Assembly: GCF_947503385.1 (NCBI RefSeq)
Contig: NZ_CANNDO010000002.1
Location: forward strand, 806,001 to 870,000
DNA from: an uncultured Tateyamaria sp.
GTDB lineage: Bacteria; Pseudomonadota; Alphaproteobacteria; Rhodobacterales; Rhodobacteraceae
DNA length: 64,000 bases
Direction: 5' to 3'
Part shown: in pieces, positions 8,700 through 16,965 of the stretch
How positions within the stretch are numbered: the stretch's first letter is position 1
How the letters are laid out: every line of letters starts with the position of its first letter
Notes under the pieces: model-generated
What the model saw: the letters and a program-made list of their open reading frames with translations, nothing else
Told to the model about the DNA's origin: nothing
The model's database searches: none
Program-made: the position numbers and the translations under genes

Positions 8700-10076
8700 A
8701 TGACCTTTGACGACATTGCCGCCTTTGTCCTTGATCCACGCGCTGTACCGGACAGCGCGCGCGGCATGGCCGCCACGCTGTTGATTGACACGCTGGGTAT
8801 TGCAGCGGGCGCCGCCAGCCTCGATGCCGGTCGCATTGCGCGCGATCATGCCGTGCGATTTCACGCGGCGGCGTCGCCTGCGGATGCCGCAACTCTGCTT
8901 TTTGATGGACGGCGCGCGTCGCTGGCGGGCGCGTCCTTTGCGGCGGCCACGCAGATCGACAATCTCGACGCCCATGACGGCCTTAATCTGACAAAAGGGC
9001 ATATCGGCTGCGCGGTGGTCCCCGCGCTCTGCGCTTTTGCCGAGCAGATGCCAGACCTCACCGCGCACGACGCGCTGACCGCGCTCGTGATGTCCTATGA
9101 GGTCGCGGCGCGTGCGGCCATCACCCTGCACGCCACAGTCGATGACTACCACACATCTGGCGCGTGGAACGCGCTCGGCGTCGCAGCCTTGGGGTGCAGT
9201 TTGCGCGAACACAGTGCGGCACAGCTGCGCCACGCCCTCGGGATTGCGGAATATCATGGCCCCCGCAGCCAGATGATGCGCGAAATTGCGAACCCGACGA
9301 TGTTGCATGACGGGTCAGGCATGGGTGCGCTGGTGGGTGTGATGGCCGTCCTGCTGGCCGAAGACGGCTTTGAAGGCGCGCCCGCCATCACCGTCGAAGC
9401 GCCCGAGGCCGCGCATCACTGGGCCGATCTTGGCACCGTGTGGACGGTTGAACAGAACTATATCAAACCCTACCCGATCTGCCGCTGGGCCCATGCATCG
9501 CTGGATGCCCTGTCGGACCTGATGCGGCGGCACCGTTTTGCCGCCGACGATGTGGAACGGATTAACGTGCGCACCTTTGCCGAAGCCGCCGCGCTTTTTG
9601 CCGGAATGCCCGCCACCACGTCGCAGGCACAGTATTCCCTGCCCTTCGCACTGGCGAGCCTGCTGGTGCACCGCAATCTTGGCCCTGATCAGGTGCAGGG
9701 CACGGGTCTGTCCGACACACGGGTGGCCGCCCAACTGCCCAAGATCACAGTATCCGAAGACGCGCGCCACACCGCGCGCTTTCCCGCTGGGCGCTGGTCC
9801 GACATCACCGTGCACCTGCGAACCGGACAGACGCTCGCGTCCGGCGACACCCACGCCAAAGGCGGGCCGGAGGCACCCATGCGCATGGATGAGGTGGCAC
9901 AGAAATTTCAAATGATGGCCCACACGCTCGCCCCTGCACGGCGGGATGCGCTGTGGGCGATGCGGGACAGAATGTTGTCAACGGATGCCCGCTTTGCCGA
10001 TCTTTTGGCGTTGATCCACGATCCTGTGGACAATCCCTCGTCTGGTGGAATCCCAAAACGTCTTGCGCCATGGTAG
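8700..10076 (+). CDS. MmgE/PrpD family protein (2-methylcitrate dehydratase-like)
   Basis: 458 residues, the usual family length. Recognisable blocks are DTLGIAAGAAS, a DNLDAHDG loop, KGHIGCAVVPAL, SYEVAARAAI, the HTSGAWNALGVAA segment and KPYPICRWAHASLDAL, which matches the family's conserved KPY...C pattern. Known members dehydrate 2-methylcitrate or act as cis-aconitate decarboxylase or iminodisuccinate lyase; others are of unknown substrate. No methylcitrate synthase or lyase is adjacent, so a role in propionate use is unlikely here. Its neighbours handle sugar acids, so a dehydration or epimerisation in that pathway is possible but unproven. Confidence 0.85.
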   Translation: MTFDDIAAFVLDPRAVPDSARGMAATLLIDTLGIAAGAASLDAGRIARDHAVRFHAAASPADAATLLFDGRRASLAGASFAAATQIDNLDAHDGLNLTKGHIGCAVVPALCAFAEQMPDLTAHDALTALVMSYEVAARAAITLHATVDDYHTSGAWNALGVAALGCSLREHSAAQLRHALGIAEYHGPRSQMMREIANPTMLHDGSGMGALVGVMAVLLAEDGFEGAPAITVEAPEAAHHWADLGTVWTVEQNYIKPYPICRWAHASLDALSDLMRRHRFAADDVERINVRTFAEAAALFAGMPATTSQAQYSLPFALASLLVHRNLGPDQVQGTGLSDTRVAAQLPKITVSEDARHTARFPAGRWSDITVHLRTGQTLASGDTHAKGGPEAPMRMDEVAQKFQMMAHTLAPARRDALWAMRDRMLSTDARFADLLALIHDPVDNPSSGGIPKRLAPW

Positions 10077-10108
10077 CGGAAACACCACCCGAGATTCGAG
10101 GTTCCATC

Positions 10109-11011
10109 ATGTCAAAGCCCATCCACACTGCGGTCATCGGGCTTGGGTCCATGGGCTACGGCATCGCACAATCGTGCCTGCGGGCGGGCCACGTGACCTA
10201 TGGCACGGATGTCGTAACGGCCCAGATGGACCGCTTTCGCGACGAAGGCGGTGCGCCCGGTGATCTGGCCGATGTGGCAAAGACGCTGGATGCCGCGATC
10301 ATTGTCGTCCTGAACGCCGCCCAGACCCAAGAGGTCCTGTTTGGCGCAAAGGCCCTCGTGCCAGAGATGCCGCAGGGCAGCGTTGTCATGGCTTGCGCCA
10401 CTGTGCCACCCGATTTTGCACGGGAGATGGAGGTGCGCTGCGCCGAATACGGCGTGCATTACCTCGACGCGCCCATCTCAGGCGGATCGTTCAAGGCGGG
10501 GGCAGGTCAGTTGTCGGTCATGGCCTCCGGCACGACAGAAGCGTTCGCCGCCGCGCGCCCCGTGCTTGATGCCACAGCAGAGACCGTGTTCGAACTGGGC
10601 AACGCGGCAGGTGCGGGCTCGGCCATGAAGGCGGTCAACCAACTGCTCGCGGGCGTACACATCGCGGCCATGGCCGAGGCGATCACCTTTGGCATGACCC
10701 AAGGGGTCGCGCCTGCCACGTTCCTTGAGGTGATCAGCAAGTGCGCAGGCTCCAGCTGGATGCTGGAGAACCGCGCGCCGCATATTGTTGCGGGCGATTA
10801 CACCCCGCACAGTCAGGTCAACATCTGGCCCAAGGATCTGGGCATCGTCCTCGACATCGCCCGCGCCGCACAGTTCAGCGCGCCGATCACCGCTGCGGCA
10901 CTGCAACAGTATCTTGCTGCGGCGGGCATGGGTTTGGGCCACGAAGATGACGCAGCGGTCGCCAAGGTCTATGCCCGCAATGCGGGTCTCACCCTGCCGG
11001 GAGACGCGTGA
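10109..11011 (+). CDS. ltnD: L-threonate dehydrogenase-like NAD-dependent oxidoreductase (HIBADH family)
   Basis: 300 residues. The ATG at 10109 gives MSKPIHTAVIGLGSMGYGIA, with the nucleotide-binding GLGSMG near the N-terminus; longer upstream starts would add unrelated sequence. Beta-hydroxyacid dehydrogenase motifs are present: DAPISGG (substrate site) and GSAMKAVNQLL with the catalytic lysine. In the four-carbon acid pathway LtnD oxidises L-threonate at C2 to 2-oxo-tetronate. The assignment rests on the next three genes being OtnK, OtnC and OtnI in order; the protein alone could be another family member. It overlaps otnK by 4 bases (GTGATG junction). Confidence 0.78.
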   Translation: MSKPIHTAVIGLGSMGYGIAQSCLRAGHVTYGTDVVTAQMDRFRDEGGAPGDLADVAKTLDAAIIVVLNAAQTQEVLFGAKALVPEMPQGSVVMACATVPPDFAREMEVRCAEYGVHYLDAPISGGSFKAGAGQLSVMASGTTEAFAAARPVLDATAETVFELGNAAGAGSAMKAVNQLLAGVHIAAMAEAITFGMTQGVAPATFLEVISKCAGSSWMLENRAPHIVAGDYTPHSQVNIWPKDLGIVLDIARAAQFSAPITAAALQQYLAAAGMGLGHEDDAAVAKVYARNAGLTLPGDA

Positions 11012-12249
11012 TGCTGTTGGGGTGTATCGGCGACGATTTCACCGGGTCGAGCGATCTGGCCAATACGCTGGCGAAGGGCGGTATGCGGACTGTACAATAC
11101 ACCGGCATTCCCAATGGGCCAGCAGCTGCGGATGTGCAGGCGGGGGTCGTCGCGCTCAAATCCCGGTCCATCGCGCCCGGCGACGCGGTGGCTCAGTCGC
11201 TGGCCGCGCTTGATTGGTTGCTGGCGCAGGGCTGCACGCAGATATTCTTCAAATACTGCTCGACCTTTGATTCCACACCGCAGGGTAATATTGGCCCCGT
11301 CGCGGATGCGCTGGCCGATGCGCTGGACGCGCACAAGGTCATCGTTTGCCCGGCCTTTCCCGGAACGGGGCGGTCGGTGTATCAGGGGCATCTGTTCGTC
11401 AAGGACACGCTGCTCAGCACGTCGGGAATGGAAAATCATCCCCTCACCCCGATGACCGACAGCGACATTCGCCGTTGGCTGACCCCGCAGACGCAGCACA
11501 GCGTGGGCCATGTGGCCGCAGCTGATGTCTTTGCCGGGTCCGACCGGATCGAACAGGCACTGGCCGAACAGCACGCTGCCGGGCACCGACATATCGTGGT
11601 GGACGCGATCCGCGACGCAGACCTGATGGAAATTGCGCGCGCTGCACGGGATCTGCCGCTGATCACGGGCGGCTCGGGTGTCGCGCTTGGCCTGCCTGCG
11701 AATTTCGGCTGCACCGCCGCGTCGGTGCCGTGGACCGGGCAAGCGGGCAAGGCGGTCGCTGTGTCCGGCTCCTGTTCGGTCGCCACCCGCGCGCAGGTCG
11801 AACGCCACGCCATGCGCCACCCCGCCCGCGAGATTGACGCCGCCGACGTCATCGAAGGACGGCTGACCGCACAGGACATCGCCAATTGGTTGCTGACCAC
11901 GGACGGGCTGCCGCTGGCTTACAGCTCTGCCGATCCTGACATCGTTACGGCTGTACAGGCGCAGTATGGGCGAGACGCATCCGCCGACGCGCTCGAAGGG
12001 TTTTTTGCCAACATCGCCCGCCACGTCGTCGCTGGTGGCGCCACGCGCGTCATCACCGCCGGAGGCGAGACCAGCGGCGCAGTGATCGAGGCACTGGACC
12101 TCGGTGCGCTGGAGATCGGACCAGAGATTGACCCCGGCGTGCCTGCGTTGCGTGCGCGGCCCGATCTGGTGGTTGCGTTGAAATCCGGCAATTTCGGTGC
12201 CGAGGACTTCTTTGAAAAAGCCGCCGCGCAACTGGCCGGTTCCCCATGA
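11008..12249 (+). CDS. otnK: 3-oxo-tetronate kinase (four-carbon acid sugar kinase, former DUF1537)
   Basis: 413 residues. The N-terminal domain starts GCIGDDFTGSSDLANTL with the family's GDDFTG motif. The FPGTGRSVYQGHLF segment and SGSCSVATRAQ belong to the two lobes, and the C-terminal nucleotide-binding signature is ITAGGETSGAV (around residues 350-360). OtnK phosphorylates 3-oxo-tetronate at O4. It overlaps ltnD by 4 bases and otnC by 4 bases, so the four genes are translationally coupled. Confidence 0.88.
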   Translation: MMLLGCIGDDFTGSSDLANTLAKGGMRTVQYTGIPNGPAAADVQAGVVALKSRSIAPGDAVAQSLAALDWLLAQGCTQIFFKYCSTFDSTPQGNIGPVADALADALDAHKVIVCPAFPGTGRSVYQGHLFVKDTLLSTSGMENHPLTPMTDSDIRRWLTPQTQHSVGHVAAADVFAGSDRIEQALAEQHAAGHRHIVVDAIRDADLMEIARAARDLPLITGGSGVALGLPANFGCTAASVPWTGQAGKAVAVSGSCSVATRAQVERHAMRHPAREIDAADVIEGRLTAQDIANWLLTTDGLPLAYSSADPDIVTAVQAQYGRDASADALEGFFANIARHVVAGGATRVITAGGETSGAVIEALDLGALEIGPEIDPGVPALRARPDLVVALKSGNFGAEDFFEKAAAQLAGSP

Positions 12250-12893
12250 CCGAAACCGAGCTGCGTGAACAGATTTGCCTGCTGGCCCGGTCGCTCTTTG
12301 ATCGCGGTCTGACCCATGGCAGCACCGGCAACATTTCGGCCCGCACCGAGGATGGCGGACTGCTTGTCTCGCCCACCGGCACCAGCTTTGGCCGCCTCGA
12401 TCCCGGACGGCTGAGCCGGTTTGACCCGGACGGCACCCATATCGCGGGCGATCCGCCGACCAAGGAAATGCCGCTGCACACCGCCTTTTACGACACGCGC
12501 AGCACGGCGGGTGCCGTCGTACACCTGCATTCCTGCCATTCGGTTGCGTGGTCGATGATGCCCGATGCGGATGAAGACGACTTTTTACCCCCCCTCACGC
12601 CTTATGCGATCATGAAGCTGGGCCGGGTGAAACTGCTGCCCTTTTTCCTGCCCGGTGATCCGGCAATGGGTGCGGCTGTGCGCGGGCTTGCGGGCAAACG
12701 CAGTGCGGTGATGCTGGCCAATCACGGGCCTGTTGTGGCTGGCAAGGATATAGAGGCTGCCTGCAACGCCATCGAAGAACTGGAGGAAACCGCGCGCCTC
12801 GCAATGTTGCTGCGCGGGGTTCAGGCAAACGTCCTCACCCCCGAACAGGTCCGGGCGGTGGTGACGCAATTTGATGTGGAGTGGAATGCATGA
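12246..12893 (+). CDS. otnC: 3-oxo-tetronate 4-phosphate decarboxylase (class II aldolase family)
   Basis: 215 residues, the class II aldolase/adducin fold. Motifs are GSTGNISAR, SPTGTSFG, the metal-binding VHLHSCHSV and the later ANHGPVV histidine. OtnC decarboxylates 3-oxo-tetronate 4-phosphate to dihydroxyacetone phosphate, giving the pathway an exit to glycolysis. ATGA overlaps join it to otnK and otnI. A fuculose-phosphate-type aldolase would look similar; the gene order decides the call. Confidence 0.85.
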   Translation: MTETELREQICLLARSLFDRGLTHGSTGNISARTEDGGLLVSPTGTSFGRLDPGRLSRFDPDGTHIAGDPPTKEMPLHTAFYDTRSTAGAVVHLHSCHSVAWSMMPDADEDDFLPPLTPYAIMKLGRVKLLPFFLPGDPAMGAAVRGLAGKRSAVMLANHGPVVAGKDIEAACNAIEELEETARLAMLLRGVQANVLTPEQVRAVVTQFDVEWNA

Positions 12894-13666
12894 CGCGCTT
12901 TTCGGCCAATCTTGGGTTTCTCTGGGCCGACCGCCCCCTGCCGGATGCGGTGCGCGCGGCATATGCCGCAGGTTTTGACGCGGTTGAATGTCATTGGCCC
13001 TATGACGTCAACGCAACCGAGGTCAAAGCGGCGCTGGACGACACTGGTCTTCAGATGCTCGGCCTCAACACCCGGCGCGGGGATGTTCCGGGGGGGGACA
13101 ACGGTCTGTCCGCGATGCCGCACCGCACGGACGAGGCGCGCGCCGCCATTGACGAGGCGCTGGCCTACGCGCGCGTGCTTGGCACACGCAATATACACGT
13201 CATGGCTGGATTTTCCGACCACCCCGATGCGCATGCAACATTTGTCGAAAACCTGCGTTATGCCTGCGACGCGGGTGCCGCAGACGGGATTACGATGCTG
13301 ATTGAGCCGCTCAACGCCTTTGACGCGCCGGGCTACGCGCTGCGCGACACGGATCACGCAGCACAAATCATCGCGGATGTGGGTGCGGACAACCTCAAGC
13401 TGATGTTCGATTGTTACCATGTGGGCCGGACCGAAGGCGACGTGCTGGGCCGTTTGCGTCCCCTTTTGCCTCTCATCGGACATATCCAGTTTGCCGCGGT
13501 GCCCGACCGCGGTGCGCCGGATCATGGCGATGTGGACTACGACACCGTATTTGCGGAAATTGCCGCGCTTGGGTGGGACGCACCGCTGGGCGCCGAATAC
13601 AAGCCGGGCGGCGATACGGATGCGACGCTGGGTTGGTTAAGAACGATGCGGGCGGTTGAGGCCTAG
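12890..13666 (+). CDS. otnI: 2-oxo-tetronate isomerase (hydroxypyruvate isomerase family)
   Basis: 258 residues, TIM-barrel of the Hyi/xylose-isomerase-like family. The start at 12890 overlaps the otnC stop as ATGA. Metal-ligand and active-site segments are visible: IEPLNAFD, LMFDCYHVGR, HIQFAAVPDR and GAEYKPGG. OtnI converts 2-oxo-tetronate to 3-oxo-tetronate, linking LtnD to OtnK. The stop codon overlaps the stop of the convergent gene (13663-14550) by two bases, leaving no room for a terminator between them. Confidence 0.85.
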   Translation: MTRFSANLGFLWADRPLPDAVRAAYAAGFDAVECHWPYDVNATEVKAALDDTGLQMLGLNTRRGDVPGGDNGLSAMPHRTDEARAAIDEALAYARVLGTRNIHVMAGFSDHPDAHATFVENLRYACDAGAADGITMLIEPLNAFDAPGYALRDTDHAAQIIADVGADNLKLMFDCYHVGRTEGDVLGRLRPLLPLIGHIQFAAVPDRGAPDHGDVDYDTVFAEIAALGWDAPLGAEYKPGGDTDATLGWLRTMRAVEA

Positions 13667-14550
13667 CCCGTGGATTTGCCGCCCGCGCCAGTAAAGAACT
13701 CGATACCCATGGCCTGATCCTCTCCACCCAGACCGGCCGCTGTCAGCATCCGGTGGATTTCGGTACAAAGTGCTGTCATTGGCATTGCCGTCCCCGTCTG
13801 GCGTGACAGGTCGTTCACCATATTCAGATCCTTGACCATATTGTCGATGCGGCCCGTGCGCCGGTAATCGCGTGTGGCATAGCGCGGCATGTATTCCTGC
13901 AACAGCGCGCTGTCGGCACGTCCCCCGGCCAGCGCCTGCGGGATCTTGGTCGCGTCTACGCCCGCATCTTCGGCCAGTTTGGTGGCTTCCGCCACGGCGA
14001 GAAAGCCCAGACCACAGAGCACCTGATTGATCAGTTTGGTCGTTTGCCCCGCACCCGGACCACCCATATGGGTCATGTTGTGCGCCACGTGTGACAACAG
14101 CGATTGTGCCTTGGACACGGCCGCGTCGGCACCCCCCATCATCAGGGTCAACTGCCCGATCAGCGCCTTGGGCGCGCCACCCGACAGTGGGCTGTCGACC
14201 CAGTCCAGCCCGCGCGCCTCGGCCATCGCCGCCAATCTGACAGTCTGCTCTGGTGCGATGGACGACATGTCGATGATCACGGTGCCCGCATTGGCCCCGT
14301 CTGCGATCCCGTCCGGGCCAAAGGCTGCCCGCTCAACGATATGTGAAGCATTCAGACTGGTGATCACGAAATCAGCGTCGCGCGCCGCGTCCGCCGCCGT
14401 GGGCGCGGCCGTGGCGCCCAAGGCGACAAGGGCCGCAACCTTTTCCGCATCAAGATCAAAAACGGCCAGCCGCTGTCCAGTTTCAAGCAGGCGCGCGCCA
14501 ATGGCACCGCCCATGGCTCCGGCACCGACCAGTGCCACATTATGGGTCAT
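13663..14550 (-). CDS. NAD(P)-dependent 3-hydroxyisobutyrate/tartronate semialdehyde reductase-family dehydrogenase
   Basis: 295 residues, paralogous in family to ltnD. It starts MTHNVALVGAGAMGGAIG; GGAGGCGTC lies ahead of the ATG. Substrate motif DSPLSGGAP and catalytic-lysine block GAGQTTKLINQVL are intact. It is the distal gene of a two-gene minus-strand operon, 18 bases after the SDR, under the two LacI-type operators at 15366-15393. Candidate substrates are short hydroxyacids such as tartronate semialdehyde or a four-carbon acid epimer of L-threonate. Confidence 0.83.
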   Translation of the reverse strand: MTHNVALVGAGAMGGAIGARLLETGQRLAVFDLDAEKVAALVALGATAAPTAADAARDADFVITSLNASHIVERAAFGPDGIADGANAGTVIIDMSSIAPEQTVRLAAMAEARGLDWVDSPLSGGAPKALIGQLTLMMGGADAAVSKAQSLLSHVAHNMTHMGGPGAGQTTKLINQVLCGLGFLAVAEATKLAEDAGVDATKIPQALAGGRADSALLQEYMPRYATRDYRRTGRIDNMVKDLNMVNDLSRQTGTAMPMTALCTEIHRMLTAAGLGGEDQAMGIEFFTGAGGKSTG

Positions 14551-14568
14551 TTCGACGCCTCCAGATGA

Positions 14569-15321
14569 TCACAGCGACGCGGTAATCCCGCCATCGACAT
14601 ACAGGGTGTGCCCGTTCACAAAGCTCGACGCATCCGAGGCAAGGAACACAGCGGCACCCACCAATTCGTCCACGTTGCCCCAGCGCCCTGCGGGCGTCCG
14701 TTTTTCAAGCCACGCGCTGAATTCTGGGTCGGCGACAAGCGCCGCGTTCAGCGGCGTGTCGAAATAGCCCGGCGCAATCGCGTTACACTGCAATCCGTGC
14801 CGCGCCCAATCCGTCGCCATTCCCTTGGTCAGGTTGCCCACAGCGCCTTTGGTGGTCGTGTAAGGGGCGATGCCGGGCCGGGCGAGCGCCGTTTGCACGC
14901 TGGCGATGTTGATGATCTTACCCGCACCCCGCCCGATCATATGGCGCGCGCAGGCTTGACCCACGTGAAAAACGCTGGCCACATTGGTCTGCAACAGCTT
15001 TTCGAAGGCGTCCGCCGGAAAATCCTCAAGCGGGGTGCGGTGCTGCATCCCCGCGTTGTTGATCAGGATGTCGATCGGGCCTATGTCGGCTTCGAACGCA
15101 TCGACGGCTTGGCGAACGCCATCATGGTCAGTCACGTCGAAAGCCAGCGTTTCACGGATGCCAAGTGCGTCCGCCGCCGTCTGCAACTTTGCCGCGTCGC
15201 GCCCGTTCAGGACCACCGACGCGCCCGCCTCTGCCAACCCCTTGGCCAAGGCAAAGCCGATGCCTTGCGACGATCCGGTGATCAGCGCGCGGCGCCCTTC
15301 GAGTGAAAAGAGTTTGGTCAT
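14569..15321 (-). CDS. idnO: SDR oxidoreductase, gluconate 5-dehydrogenase-like
   Basis: 250 residues, classical SDR. Motifs: TGSSQGIG (cofactor), NNAG, INIASVQ with the catalytic serine, and YTTTKGAV with the YxxxK pair; DGGI ends the chain. The sequence is most like gluconate 5-dehydrogenases (5-keto-D-gluconate to D-gluconate), and it is divergent from an L-idonate 5-dehydrogenase gene, the same pair that forms the L-idonate pathway. GGGGGGG lies seven bases before the ATG. The substrate is inferred; other polyol or sugar-acid SDRs look alike. Confidence 0.75.
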   Translation of the reverse strand: MTKLFSLEGRRALITGSSQGIGFALAKGLAEAGASVVLNGRDAAKLQTAADALGIRETLAFDVTDHDGVRQAVDAFEADIGPIDILINNAGMQHRTPLEDFPADAFEKLLQTNVASVFHVGQACARHMIGRGAGKIINIASVQTALARPGIAPYTTTKGAVGNLTKGMATDWARHGLQCNAIAPGYFDTPLNAALVADPEFSAWLEKRTPAGRWGNVDELVGAAVFLASDASSFVNGHTLYVDGGITASL

Positions 15322-15365
15322 TTTGCCCCCCCCGGCTGCCGCAATGCGGGCTTGCGACTTCGAAA

Positions 15366-15379
15366 CGTTACCGGTAACA
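15366..15379. promoter_or_regulatory. Predicted LacI-family operator, site 1
   Basis: CGTTACCGGTAACA contains the perfect 12-base palindrome GTTACCGGTAAC. LacI-family operators typically have a central CG and this symmetry. The same core recurs at 15380, 22959, 22982 and 24103, next to genes of one catabolic system that includes a LacI regulator. Confidence 0.75.
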
Positions 15380-15393
15380 TGTGACCGGTAACA
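15380..15393. promoter_or_regulatory. Predicted LacI-family operator, site 2
   Basis: TGTGACCGGTAACA abuts site 1 with centres 14 bases apart. It is identical to the site at 22982-22995. Two adjacent sites in the spacer between idnO (minus) and idnD (plus) could repress both directions. Confidence 0.75.
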
Positions 15394-15520
15394 TAGATTG
15401 TCAATCAGGTATTTCCCGGCACTTTCCCGCGCCGATCCGTGCCGCAGGACTTACCCCGGATTGCGCCCAAGTCCAATCGCCGCCACGTTGGATACAAGCC
15501 CACTTGCAAAGGAACAGCAC

Positions 15521-16552
15521 ATGAAGGCCATCGTCGCCCACGCCGCCAAGGACCTGCGGGTCGAGACCCGCGATTTGCCCGTGGCGGGACCGGGCGACGT
15601 GCTGGTTCAAATTGCGCGCGGCGGCATCTGCGGTTCGGATCTGCACTATTACAGCCACGGCGGTTTTGGCACGATCCGCCTGCGCGAGCCTATGATCCTT
15701 GGGCACGAAGTGTCGGGGCGCATCGCAGATATCGGCGCGGGCGTCGATGGGCTGGAACGTGGACAATTGGTAGCCGTGTCGCCGTCGCGGCCCTGCTACG
15801 GCTGTTCCTATTGCCTTGAAGGGCGGCAAAACCACTGCGTGAACATGCGGTTCTATGGCTCTGCGATGCCGTTCCCACATATTCAGGGCGCGTTTTCGGA
15901 ATACGTGGTGGCCGACCCGCGCCAATGCGTGCCCGCGGATGGGCTGGGTGCGGGTGAGGCTGCGGTGGCCGAACCGCTCGCCGTGGTTCTGCACGCGGCC
16001 CGCCGGGCCGGTGATCTGATGGGCAAGCGCGTGCTTGTCACCGGGTGCGGCCCGATCGGACAGTTGGCCGTTCTGGTCGCGCGCGCCGCCGGTGCGGTCG
16101 AGATTGTGGCCACGGATGTGACCCCGTTCACCTTGCAAAAGGCGCAAGAGGTGGGTGCGGACGCGGCCCATAACGTCGCTGCGGATACCGATGCATTGTC
16201 GCCCTACACCAGCGGCAAGGGCACGTTTGACGTTCTGTTCGAATGCTCCGGCGTGGCGGCGGCCTTGGCAGGCGCGGTGCCCGCCATGCGCCCCGGTGCG
16301 ATCGTGATGCAGCTGGGGCTGGGTGGGGATATGAGGCTGCCCATGCAGGCCATGACCGCCAAGGAACTGGACCTGCGCGGGTCGTTCCGGTTTCATGCCG
16401 AATTCTTCACCGCCGTTCAAATGATGCAGGCCGGGCGGCTCGACGTCACGCCGCTGATCACCCATGCGTTTCCAGTGGACGATGCTGTCGCGGCCTTTGA
16501 AATGGCGTCCGACAGGACTCAAGCGATCAAAGCGCAAATCGCGTTTTCCTAA
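15521..16552 (+). CDS. idnD: L-idonate 5-dehydrogenase-like zinc-dependent alcohol dehydrogenase
   Basis: 343 residues, medium-chain dehydrogenase. The start at 15521 has AAAGGAAC upstream. Catalytic-zinc region GGICGSDLHYY and GHEVSG, structural-zinc cysteines in PCYGCSYCLEGRQNHC, and the nucleotide-binding VTGCGPIGQLAV are all present. HYYSHGGFG is typical of L-idonate 5-dehydrogenases. Predicted reaction: L-idonate to 5-keto-D-gluconate, which the divergent SDR would reduce to gluconate. Its stop overlaps the stop of the convergent glcG-like gene. Two LacI-type sites lie about 130-155 bases upstream. Confidence 0.82.
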   Translation: MKAIVAHAAKDLRVETRDLPVAGPGDVLVQIARGGICGSDLHYYSHGGFGTIRLREPMILGHEVSGRIADIGAGVDGLERGQLVAVSPSRPCYGCSYCLEGRQNHCVNMRFYGSAMPFPHIQGAFSEYVVADPRQCVPADGLGAGEAAVAEPLAVVLHAARRAGDLMGKRVLVTGCGPIGQLAVLVARAAGAVEIVATDVTPFTLQKAQEVGADAAHNVAADTDALSPYTSGKGTFDVLFECSGVAAALAGAVPAMRPGAIVMQLGLGGDMRLPMQAMTAKELDLRGSFRFHAEFFTAVQMMQAGRLDVTPLITHAFPVDDAVAAFEMASDRTQAIKAQIAFS

Positions 16553-16965
16553 AGGTCGGCACCGATGGCCGCGAGGGCGGCTTGCGCCACTTCGACATCC
16601 TGATCGGCACTGCCGGACCCCACGCCTATTCCACCGACCAAGGTTCCGCTCACACGGATCGGCAGCCCACCGCCAAGGCCGGTGACGGCATCCTGCGTGG
16701 CCGCCGCGATGGCGGGCCGGACGGCCTCCGGGATCGTGCTGCTGGGCGCACCGATGGAGGCGGCGGTGCGGGCCTTGGTCCGGGCGCTGCGACGGCTCAG
16801 GTATTTTGCACCGCTCATCCTGATCTCGCCCAAGGTTTCGCCGCTGGCGTCCACGATGACAATGCATTGCGGCTGCCCCATCTCTTCGGCCTTGGCCACG
16901 GCGGCGTGCAGCATCGCCATGACACCGGAATGGGTCAGCGTAAGCGTCGAAGCGACATAGGTCAT
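16549..16965 (-). CDS. GlcG/HbpS family protein (DUF336)
   Basis: 138 residues from the ATG at 16965, which overlaps the stop of the upstream SMP-30 gene as ATGA. Family features are the MTYVASTLTL start, CIVIVDASGETLG, the GGLPI(R)VSGTLVGGIGVGSGS glycine-rich loop and the DQDVEVAQAAL ending. Relatives bind heme or act as accessory subunits (glycolate oxidase locus, PduO C-terminal domain). It closes an operon that also holds a cytochrome b561-like gene, so a heme-related role is plausible but inferred. Confidence 0.85.
   Translation of the reverse strand: MTYVASTLTLTHSGVMAMLHAAVAKAEEMGQPQCIVIVDASGETLGEIRMSGAKYLSRRSARTKARTAASIGAPSSTIPEAVRPAIAAATQDAVTGLGGGLPIRVSGTLVGGIGVGSGSADQDVEVAQAALAAIGADL

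Noticed and set aside
8700-10076. Methylcitrate cycle dehydratase prpD
   Set aside because: No prpB or prpC neighbours; the family contains many unrelated activities.
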